NCBI GenBank assembly: GCA_016786705.1
Contig: JAEUVV010000007.1
Coordinates: forward strand, 124,001-188,000
Source: Taibaiella sp.
GTDB lineage: Bacteria; Bacteroidota; Bacteroidia; Chitinophagales; Chitinophagaceae
Length of the DNA: 64,000 nucleotides
Direction: 5' to 3'
The position numbers and the translations under genes were made by a program. This document shows, piece by piece, positions 30,301-37,997 of this stretch. The first letter of the stretch is position 1. Every line of letters begins with the position of its first letter. Under the pieces are notes generated by a model. The model saw only the letters and a program-made list of their open reading frames with translations, did not search any database and was not told the origin of the DNA.

Positions 30301-33300
30301 TATTGTTAGTAATTGGTCTAATATTGCTTTGATGATTGATGCAGATGGAGATGGTGATTTTACTAATGCTACGCATATACCTGCATCGTCTTTAAATAAT
30401 GGAGTAGCAACGTTTAATAATGTTACCTTACCAGACGGAGCTGTATTTACGTTGGCCTATACATTAGGATTTCCTGGAGGTGTTAGTAAGCCTTCAAACG
30501 GAACTCCAATCGCTGGAGCTACTTATGTAAATGGTTTGGAGTATAAATTATATTCTACTAATGGCACTGCGGGCTCTATAGCAGCTGGTTTTGGTGCATA
30601 CAGCCCAACTTTGCTTAGCACTGGATACTATAATAATGCAACCAGTTTTCATGCTTTTGTAACGAATAAAATAGCGACTAATTTTGGTATCGAATTAACA
30701 GGTAAATTATATGTTCCTACAACATCAGCAACGTATAGATTTAGTGGAACAGGTGATGATCAATTGGCTTTAATCATTGATGGTAACGTACTTTTAAATA
30801 TCAATGGTTCTCCTTATTCGGCAACAACGGGAGATATAAATCTTACAGCAGGTTATCACGATATCATTATCAGAGGTAGAGAACAAGGTGGTGGAGAAAA
30901 CTTTAATTTAACCTGGAATGGTGGCTCAGGAGGAACATATTCGGCAATTCCGGATGTTAATTTCTATGTCTTACCAAAGGGACCATCAGCTTGGTATATG
31001 GCAGATGATATTGCACTTACAGCCAGCTTTTCTGATGGAGCAATTGTTACTAATTGGAATGATTTAGGTAATGGAAATAATTTAGATACTTATTCTGGAA
31101 ATCCAATTTATTACAATGCCAATAAAAGCTTTATTACCAATTACCATCCATCGGTATATTTTACAGCAGATTGGGTTGGTACTACTAACTATTTAAATGG
31201 TTTTGCTTATGGAAGACAAGGGAAATCAGTGTTTGCTGTAGGTTCCAATAACAATGCAGGAGGAGAAACGATTTACTCTGCCTATGGTATTGATGCTACA
31301 AACGGAAACTTTGGTATCACCAAGTTAGCTACGGGTAAATTACAGTTATTTGGCAGTTCCAATACATTAACTGAAGCAGGAACTTTTTATAGTACTGCTA
31401 CCATTACGACAGATATTATTTCTGGATATCATGGCAATGGCAACATTGCAGGTGTGGGAATCAATGCTTATTTATATGCCAACGGATTAGAAAAGGCATC
31501 AGCATCTAAACCGGCTTGGAATACTATGTTAAATGACTATGGTCAAATCTATATTGGTGCGGCTCCTGATTATGCTAATACTTATTGGTATAATAAAAAC
31601 ATGAATGAGATTATATACTATCCTTGGGATTTGTCCGCTTTAGAACGCCAAAAAGTTAACAGCTATTTAGCAATCAAATGGGGTACTACTTTAGATCAAT
31701 CTACCCCCACTAACTATATAGCCAGTGATGGTTCTGTAATTTGGAATGCCACTACTGGCGGAACCTTCAATAATGATATTACCGTCATTGGTCGTGATGA
31801 CTGCGGTGCTTTAAACCAAAAACAAAGTACCAGTACCGATCAGGCTGATATTATTTCAATGGGTCGTGCCAATATTGTTGCTACAAATGCAGATAATACG
31901 AATATATTTACCGCTGACAAAAACTTCATTTCATTTGCTCACAATGGTCAGCAGATTAAGAGTTTTAATGCTAACTTGCTGCCAGCGTCTCTTACCAGCG
32001 GAACTTGTTATGTAAAGTTGGATCGTGTATGGCAAACACAAACAAAAGGTAGTCCTGGTGTAGCTTCATTGGAGCTTGGTTCTGCTAAAGATTTTTCTGT
32101 CAACCGCGCTACATACAAGCCAGTATTATTGGTAAGTAATTCAGGGACAGATTTTTCAGCAGCTACAATTGTTACGGCGGATAGTGTAAATCGTGGCAAA
32201 GCGTACTTTAGCAATGTTGATTTCGGCACTGACGCTACTAAATATTTTACACTTGCATATATAAATGCAGCTCCTGGAGGCATTGTCAGCAATCTGACAG
32301 CATGGTATGACGCCGGAGCTGATGTATTTACTGATGATGCTTTGACTACTTATGCAGAAACCTCAGGAGAGCTTGTAGCAGGTATCAATAACGTTGCATT
32401 TGGAGCAACTCTACCATCATTATATCAGTCTACTACTTCGTTGAAGCCTGTTTTTGATAATAGTAAGTTTAATTATAATCCTGCTTTGATATTTGATGGA
32501 TCAAATGATGGTTTATTTTCTTCTTCAAATACTATTTCATCAAATGATTATAGAAATTCCAATACAATTACAAGCATTGTAGCAGCGGCTAATTCAGGAA
32601 CTTCTGCAAGTAATCAGTTTGTTTTTTGGATGCATGCTAATTCCAATTCTACAAATGGAAAAAATGGCATGGAATTAAATCAGACATATTTCCAATCTAG
32701 CTCTACTCCTTTAAGTCGCTCACCAATAGTTACAGTGCCTGAATTGTTTTCTATGAGATATACTGCAAATGTAGGATGGAATAATTACAGAAATTTATTG
32801 TCTGTTGGAACTGGATTATCAAATATAACGGGAACTACCACTGGACCATTTACGATCGGTTCATATAAAACTTCATATTCTGGAGGGTTAACTTACGCTG
32901 GTAAATTTGATATGGGTGAGATTATCATCTATAAAGATGATAAAGGTAATGCTACGACTACACCAATGCGAAAAATCCATAGCTATTTAGCCGTTAAATA
33001 TGGCTATACCTTAGATGCTTCGGCTATGGGAGGAACATATCTTGCGAGTGATGCTACGGTAACATATAATCATACTGACTATTGGAATCGAATTACAGGA
33101 ATTGGACGTGATGACTGTTCTGCATTAGAGCAGAGACAATCATTTAGTGTGGAAACGGGTGCTCTTGTTAAAATATCAAGTGATCCTAATGGAATGGCCA
33201 TCAGTAATGCACTCAATCCAGGCGTAATCGCAGCCGATAAATCATTCCACTTAGTGGGTGATAATGGTAAAGCACTTACTTGGACAGGTGTGGACAAAGT

Positions 33301-35995
33301 GCCGGGCAATTTGGTACGTCTTAACCGTGTATGGCAAGTAATGGAAACCGGAACAATAGGTACCCTGTTCTTACAAGTGCCTTCAAGCACTAGTGCCGCT
33401 AGCACTAAGTTGCCTGTGGCCGATGAAACCCCGGTTTACTTACTGGTTTCCAGCACCGGTAACTTTACTGCACCGGATCAAATCATAGAAATGACACCAA
33501 ACGGTGATGATCTGTCAGTAAGCTACGACTTTGGGCCAAACGATTATTACACGTTTGCTGCTAAGAAAAGTTGTATTGCTCCTGCTGGCATCAGCGATGG
33601 CTTGACGAGTTGGTACAGAGCAGACAATAAACCTACAGGCGCATTAACGGCCTTAAATGATGAAGCTGCTAAAACCAATCTGGTTAAATTCGGCACCGGA
33701 GCTAGTGATATTGTGGGTGGCCTTGCGGCCAATAACTATAACCGCTACTTGCAATTGACCAGCGGTACAACCGCAGGTTCGTCTTTTGCAACCGCAAATG
33801 CAGACCAGGTCGCTACAACATTTACCAGTGCCAATGTGGGTACTATGTATGGTGTAACTTATGGCACTAATAAAGATAGGTTGTTCTCTGTTTCGCGCAG
33901 TAATAATAACACGCTGGATATGACCAATACGGCTAACAGCCCAATGCTGAACAATGGCACCTTGGCAACGGCCACTTACCCTGCAGGCATCGCAAACGTT
34001 GCCAATACATGGGCAATGAGCTGGGATGGTAGCCAAGTAACCCCTTATACAAATGGCCTTGCAGGAAGCCCGCAGGCATACAGTACAGCCCTTGTGGCCA
34101 ACAGTAGTCACTATGCAGGCATTGGCGGAAGCTACAACGGTACCAACTATACCCGCAGTGGCATTGCATTCAACGAAGCATTCAGCTACAATCGGGTACT
34201 GACCACCGCAGAACGACAAGTGTTGAACACTTATTTAGCCTTAAAATACGGACAAACATTGACGCATGACTATTTCAGCCCTGCGTACAATGGAAGCAAT
34301 GCTGAGACCACTACAATTTATAGCATGAGTAGCTATCCTAATCGTGTATTCGGTGTGGGTATCGACTCTTCAGGTTGTTTTAGTCAAAATCAAGCTACAT
34401 CAGTAGTACCAGGTAATATGCTTAAAATGAGTGTTGACGGTGCAATAACAACCGAAAACAGCCGTGACATGACTAAGTTTACTTCCGACAGGACCTATGT
34501 CGCAGCTGGTGATGATAATGCAAGTATCATATCCTGGACTACAGGTACTGAAGTACCAGCATATTACACGAGTAGCAGTAGTTCTTGTGTCGTGCCTCAG
34601 CGCATAAATCGCGAATGGAAAGCAAAAGCGCTGAATAATGATCAGGAAGTACTCATTACGGTACCGGATAACAGCAGCACCGCTACTACGAAGTTGCCTG
34701 CTCTACCACTTGGAACGACTAAAGTATTCATGATTGTAAACGAGCATGAAGACTTTACCATAAATGCAGGCCAGGAAGAAATTCCAATGACCTTAAATGC
34801 ATCGACCAAAGAATGGGAAGCAAGCTATTCTTTCCCTGCTGGCAAATACAAGTACCTTACTTTCGCAACCAAACCGGACGCGACAGCACTTGCACCGGTA
34901 GCCATCGCTACTGGTAGTGTAGACGGAACAATCAATTCATGCGACTCCCTACCCTACACTTATTACAAAGGCACTGGCGTTTATGCAAACCGCGCCGTAC
35001 TGGCGATTAATGCCAATGGTAATACATGGTCTCCTGATGAGATAACTGTAGATAACCAAGGTACCCTTACCGGTGGTAGTCCTACCTTTAGCAATGCAGG
35101 AGATGGTTATTATGAATCCAACGACGGAGTAAATACTTTAAGAATCACAAAACGACTACATACGGTTAAAGCTCCAGGTAGCTATACTGTAAACGGAGGA
35201 GTAATTGTTCGTATCTATTACACAGCCGCAGATTTGACAGCAATGCAATCCGATCCGTTCGTGGGAGGGGCAACGATTCAACGTCAAGGTTGGTTTAAAA
35301 GTCCTCAAAGCACTGCTGCTGCAACGGTAGCCACAATGACCCCAAGTAATATCATAGCAGAAGAGCTTACGCCAATTGCTTCAGGAAATGAAAAGGGTGT
35401 AGATTATGTTGAGTTTTTGGTTCAGAATTTTAGCACATTCGGTTATTTCGTAAAAACACAGCCAGAACCATTGCCGGTTGAATTAATCAACTTTTCTGCC
35501 CATGCAGAAGGTTGTGCTGTAAGAACCAAGTGGACTACTGGTACCGAAAGCAATTTGAGTCATTTTGAAGTGCAAAATAGTACTGATGGTGCTCAATGGT
35601 CAAGTGTACACAAAGTTAATGCACTTGGAAGTGGTAGTAGTTATCAAGCACTTAGTAATGTAGCAGAAGGGAAACAATTTTTCCGTCTGAAGATGCAAGA
35701 TAATGATGGAACATTTAAGTACAGCAATACCATACCTGTACTCTTAAATTGTAATAGTCATAACTATACCATTTATCCTAATCCAACCAATGAATTCGTT
35801 ACAGTTTTTGGATTGTTAGGAGGAGAAAAAATAGAAGTATTTGACTATCTGGGCCGAAGTGTTCAGTTTCTAGATAATACTTCAGGGGTACAATCTAAAG
35901 ACATATCATTTAAAGATCATGTTGATGGAGTTTACTTGATTAAAATCATTAACAAGTTAGGAGTGCAGTCAGTTTTCAAAATAGTTAAGAATTAA
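27338..35995 (+). CDS. Giant T9SS-exported multi-domain surface protein (PA14-like and DUF8202-like repeats)
   Basis: This protein has 2885 residues. The frame is open 19 codons further up, but MYMYKKLNKFIKVLLCL is the signal peptide start (cleavage near AWA-QQY). The domain order by DNA position is: PA14-like 27460-27860; repeat unit 1 27890-29210; unit 2 29210-30480; PA14-like 30510-30965; unit 3 30975-32265; unit 4 32270-33560; unit 5 33570-34875; a beta domain to 35460; an FN3-like linker (PLPVELINFSAHAEG); and a T9SS type A sorting domain from TIYPNPTNEFV to FKIVKN. Each repeat has a concanavalin-like half (LTAWYKGE, LTAWYDAG) and a VNSYLAIKYG ... IGRDDC ... QKQS half, as in DUF8202 proteins. 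It is probably a cell-surface adhesin or glycan-binding protein; the ligand is unknown. GC content changes sharply inside the gene. Confidence 0.9.
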   Translation: MYMYKKLNKFIKVLLCLSSFPALPGTLAWAQQYPGGVSSGTTRGYKVAYYNGSFSNVSTAFGAGTANATPGNFAYSNKISGTEFYNADDSYYGLEYTGILEIPVTGSYTIVIGNIDDQAALYINGALVASGAWTGSVGSGTYTATLNAGDVPIKVKYRNGGGAAGVTLRFTAAPAGSNITTPTDVDGRFVRYDGAKLTAWYKGENLTYSAGNVTGYTNMAPDFSGNGNLVRSGAGSSQSVIATLTNFNPGVRFDGDEVFRASSNQKGLSYRGATKSLFLVNHYRSNVGQSSWQFFHYNDNSNGTIGFLKSNSTSTQLAVNATGVSGTSTYTADEPKLLGGFVDQVVGGLAPSGTNPLSININGVVGTPSEIFSNVTAHANYGLNIGFTSSHINEATIPEAIYYPFKLSQTEERQVNTYLGVKYGISLTHDYLNTQGQTIFSQTTNTGYNSKIFGIGREDAQGLHQKQSQSQMVSSAGYDFLVASKGAIATTNALNAQTLPDGSYLLFGDNGVALASKTDELPTALITSSACALNRLTREWKVQSTGTPGAVTFRAGSATSGSFRFPLSASGIMLLVDLDGDGDFATGSYATFPASALVNGVATFDNVTFNNGDVFTFAWTVTSPGGVSNGLKLWTKADEESLSTGNVASWADFSPNLNDLTRTANSNVQKVSNQFNFNPAVRFANTDNQFLQSTSSLGMNGSNTHAEFYVLRGIHTSGLNFDEFITLGGIDHRWENSGVGAGSRYYAYGNGTAGALGSPTTGPFFDDLGLYSLTRDNAGAANFSSNGEIRRTTATPGTLSLSGNFRIGTDVDASDGNYASFWAPELIVYNATLTDLEIRRVNSYLGIKYSIPIADGSGTVASDYLSADGTIIWSSNATHKFGMFGIGRDDCSGLNQKQSKAYLGSTDNIVIGKGTIATTNEENTSAFTANKNFVVIGHDNGNFSGIANNSVAYATISCNPYRYNRTWKVKNTGSVTGLQMMIGNAANPIVSNWSNIALMIDADGDGDFTNATHIPASSLNNGVATFNNVTLPDGAVFTLAYTLGFPGGVSKPSNGTPIAGATYVNGLEYKLYSTNGTAGSIAAGFGAYSPTLLSTGYYNNATSFHAFVTNKIATNFGIELTGKLYVPTTSATYRFSGTGDDQLALIIDGNVLLNINGSPYSATTGDINLTAGYHDIIIRGREQGGGENFNLTWNGGSGGTYSAIPDVNFYVLPKGPSAWYMADDIALTASFSDGAIVTNWNDLGNGNNLDTYSGNPIYYNANKSFITNYHPSVYFTADWVGTTNYLNGFAYGRQGKSVFAVGSNNNAGGETIYSAYGIDATNGNFGITKLATGKLQLFGSSNTLTEAGTFYSTATITTDIISGYHGNGNIAGVGINAYLYANGLEKASASKPAWNTMLNDYGQIYIGAAPDYANTYWYNKNMNEIIYYPWDLSALERQKVNSYLAIKWGTTLDQSTPTNYIASDGSVIWNATTGGTFNNDITVIGRDDCGALNQKQSTSTDQADIISMGRANIVATNADNTNIFTADKNFISFAHNGQQIKSFNANLLPASLTSGTCYVKLDRVWQTQTKGSPGVASLELGSAKDFSVNRATYKPVLLVSNSGTDFSAATIVTADSVNRGKAYFSNVDFGTDATKYFTLAYINAAPGGIVSNLTAWYDAGADVFTDDALTTYAETSGELVAGINNVAFGATLPSLYQSTTSLKPVFDNSKFNYNPALIFDGSNDGLFSSSNTISSNDYRNSNTITSIVAAANSGTSASNQFVFWMHANSNSTNGKNGMELNQTYFQSSSTPLSRSPIVTVPELFSMRYTANVGWNNYRNLLSVGTGLSNITGTTTGPFTIGSYKTSYSGGLTYAGKFDMGEIIIYKDDKGNATTTPMRKIHSYLAVKYGYTLDASAMGGTYLASDATVTYNHTDYWNRITGIGRDDCSALEQRQSFSVETGALVKISSDPNGMAISNALNPGVIAADKSFHLVGDNGKALTWTGVDKVPGNLVRLNRVWQVMETGTIGTLFLQVPSSTSAASTKLPVADETPVYLLVSSTGNFTAPDQIIEMTPNGDDLSVSYDFGPNDYYTFAAKKSCIAPAGISDGLTSWYRADNKPTGALTALNDEAAKTNLVKFGTGASDIVGGLAANNYNRYLQLTSGTTAGSSFATANADQVATTFTSANVGTMYGVTYGTNKDRLFSVSRSNNNTLDMTNTANSPMLNNGTLATATYPAGIANVANTWAMSWDGSQVTPYTNGLAGSPQAYSTALVANSSHYAGIGGSYNGTNYTRSGIAFNEAFSYNRVLTTAERQVLNTYLALKYGQTLTHDYFSPAYNGSNAETTTIYSMSSYPNRVFGVGIDSSGCFSQNQATSVVPGNMLKMSVDGAITTENSRDMTKFTSDRTYVAAGDDNASIISWTTGTEVPAYYTSSSSSCVVPQRINREWKAKALNNDQEVLITVPDNSSTATTKLPALPLGTTKVFMIVNEHEDFTINAGQEEIPMTLNASTKEWEASYSFPAGKYKYLTFATKPDATALAPVAIATGSVDGTINSCDSLPYTYYKGTGVYANRAVLAINANGNTWSPDEITVDNQGTLTGGSPTFSNAGDGYYESNDGVNTLRITKRLHTVKAPGSYTVNGGVIVRIYYTAADLTAMQSDPFVGGATIQRQGWFKSPQSTAAATVATMTPSNIIAEELTPIASGNEKGVDYVEFLVQNFSTFGYFVKTQPEPLPVELINFSAHAEGCAVRTKWTTGTESNLSHFEVQNSTDGAQWSSVHKVNALGSGSSYQALSNVAEGKQFFRLKMQDNDGTFKYSNTIPVLLNCNSHNYTIYPNPTNEFVTVFGLLGGEKIEVFDYLGRSVQFLDNTSGVQSKDISFKDHVDGVYLIKIINKLGVQSVFKIVKN

Positions 35996-36025
35996 TGCTA
36001 TAGCGAGTTACTGATTTAATGTTAC

Positions 36026-36057
36026 AAGTGGCTGTTTGCATTGGCAGGCAGCCACTT
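36026..36057 (+). terminator. Probable terminator hairpin after the giant gene
   Basis: Arms AAGTGGCTG and CAGCCACTT lie 31 nt past the stop codon. The following T-tract is short (TTTAATT), so termination strength is uncertain. Confidence 0.55.
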
Positions 36058-36144
36058 TAATTACAAGAACAGCTTTTTAGAAAAAGGAGCTTTGATCTCA
36101 AGTGTAATACCTATGAAAAATACTACAAACAAAATCAAAGACTA

Positions 36145-36459
36145 ATGAAAGACAATAGAAATTTGTTTAGCAAATCGGACGAATATTGGGTAGAACTGGA
36201 TTATACAGTAAAGGTTGTATCAACATGTGTTTCGATAAAACAAAGCATACAAATAATTCATCTATGTTTTTCGGGTCTCAATGACGCTAACTTCAATACG
36301 CAAATGATTCAAATCAGACCAATAAATTCGGATATACAGGAAAGCTTTCCTTTTTCAGAAGCTGTAGTTTCTTTAAATATTGCTTCATTGCCCATTAGCC
36401 GGGAGCAAGCATGGATATTAAATATTCATAATATAAAGTTGTTGGTTTCTGTAGAATAG
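36145..36459 (+). CDS. Hypothetical 104-residue protein
   Basis: The ATG-started frame (MKDNRNLFSKSDEYWVELDY) is complete and reads as a plausible alternating beta-strand protein (VKVVSTCVSIKQSIQIIHLCF; LNIASLPISREQAWILNIHN). There is no signal peptide and no recognised family. It follows the giant gene by 149 nt on the same strand, after the weak hairpin. Amino-acid composition is protein-like, but no homologue is recognised, so it may be a remnant or a spurious frame. Confidence 0.4.
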   Translation: MKDNRNLFSKSDEYWVELDYTVKVVSTCVSIKQSIQIIHLCFSGLNDANFNTQMIQIRPINSDIQESFPFSEAVVSLNIASLPISREQAWILNIHNIKLLVSVE

Positions 36460-36727
36460 TTAGGACTCATTTTCATTATAAAAATCAACAATACGAGGCA
36501 CAATAAGCTAAATTCAGCTTTAGGTTGGAAAATAGACTGTTTAGTTTTGGAGCGCTGTTATCTTGTTCGTATAAGCATTTTAAAAACATTTTGCGCTATT
36601 TTGGCATCGGCCAGATTTTTTCATCTATTCAGAGCTCTAATTTGTCAATATGCTAACGGATTTTGTCACATCTTGCTCTAATTGTTGTACAATAAGCATC
36701 TTCTTTTTACACATTTTGTCCATTTAC

Positions 36728-37080
36728 TTAGCTTTTGCGCTCAGCAATCATAGCTTCCACTTTGTCGTTGGTTGCTTGAATGTGACTACTGGTTACTTTC
36801 AATAAATTCAATTGTACTACATAAGATGGCTCTTCCAAGCCCAAATTTTTCCATCCTTTCACATTATTGATCAAACTGTGTTGATATTCTAATGCCGCAG
36901 GCAAAATGTGATTGGTGTTCAAATAGCCCGGAGATTCAATATTCACAAGCTTCACATACTCTTCCAAAACGATTGGCACAACAGGCCTGCAATTTTCATT
37001 CAGAGTAAATACCCCATAATCACTAAACATTTTATAAGCTTTTGGCTTGTTTACTACATCGGTGCTTTCGGCGTAGTTTT
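36728..37080 (-). pseudogene. Decayed C-terminal fragment of type III glutamine synthetase (GlnN-like)
   Basis: The open minus frame at 37030-36728 gives FSDYGVFTLNENC, LEEYVKLVNIES, NHILPAALEYQHSLINNVKG and NDKVEAMIAERKS. These resemble, in order, the C-terminal segments of GSIII (FxxYGVFSxxE, LExYxKxVNIE, NHIxPxAxxYQxxLIENVKGLK, KVxxMIEARK). Upstream, the same strand still reads ESTDVVNKPKAYK in the same frame, before stop codons and frame changes appear. All catalytic GS regions (about 600 residues) are missing. It ends in rearranged sequence near the right 133-bp repeat. The family call comes from recalled motifs, not a search. Confidence 0.55.
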
Positions 37081-37304
37081 AAAGTTGTTTAAGCATCGTT
37101 TTGCAGCCTCTTTAGCCTACTCTTCACTAAAGATATCTTCTTCAAAACAAATATTCCGCAGCTTTGTCCAAAAACAGCAAAGGTTTGCAACAATAGTGCT
37201 TTATAATCCAAAGCTCCCCGCTTTAGGCCACAAAAATCGTTGACATAAAAAGTGTTTTTCAATTTGCTGTTTCCATGATAAATGGAGGAGACGCATGATC
37301 CAAC

Positions 37305-37437
37305 AGGCTGCACACGCCTATTCGCTTTAAAAATATGCATAAACAGCAAAAATATGCCGCTTATGGAAATATACATCCATAACTCATTAATTTACAAAGA
37401 CAATTTTGCTATTAATTTGTTAACAAAAAATTATTAA
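37305..37437. repeat. 133-bp direct repeat, right copy
   Basis: This is identical to 22823-22955 over all 133 positions and in the same orientation. To its left the sequence is unrelated to recQ and leads into the degraded GSIII fragment. To its right it continues as diverged homology to 22956-23230. Confidence 0.95.
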
Positions 37438-37997
37438 TACGAAATGCATTTTTATGTTGTAATTTAGCTGTAGAAACAATCCCGGTGATTATAAGCCGTT
37501 TATGCAGCAATAATCCCGAAGATATTTCCTTGACGAATAACCTTGATGTACCTAAGTTAATGCACCCTAGTTTGATTTTGCAGTGAGCCTTCCTGCTTTT
37601 AAGCCTCTGTTAAAAGAGTAGCTTTTACTCCGGCAATTTATATCAACTTCTCCTGATAGTAACTTCAAATTGCACAATTTTGCAGAGACTGCTTATTTCC
37701 CCTTTGAGCGTTTTAGTATGAAATGAAACAATTGTAGTATGAAACGAACCCGTACAGTACATTTTACTTACTGTATTTAGCCAATACTGTTCCTTACTTC
37801 TTATTATCCGGCCGAACTGCCGGAAAGCAGAGTATTTCCCTTACCTGACATTTTATAAATATGTCTTGAAGCAGCCTGTATGAAACGGCAGGGTGTTTTA
37901 TAGATGTCATATTACTATACCTGAAAAAAATAAAATGACTTTGTAAATGTTACGGCAGGAGCTTGCACATTTTTTCCAAAATCATCATTAAAAAAGT
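37438..37997. other. Long non-coding leader region before the T9SS protein
   Basis: No gene is supported in these 560 nt. The region contains TATGAAA-type words repeated (AGTATGAAATGAAAC, AGTATGAAACGAAC, TGTATGAAACGGCAGGG). The last part (37805-37960) is diverged homology to 23065-23230. It may carry the promoter and a long leader of the gene at 37998, but no canonical promoter was recognised. Confidence 0.5.

Noticed and set aside
33653..34219. 188-codon minus-strand frame inside the giant surface gene
   Set aside because: Cys/Ile/Val-rich composition with no domain, fully inside a clear repeat unit on the plus strand.
36908..37243. 111-codon plus-strand frame
   Set aside because: It is opposite the GSIII-like fragment, has no domain and has an unusual composition; treated as a shadow.
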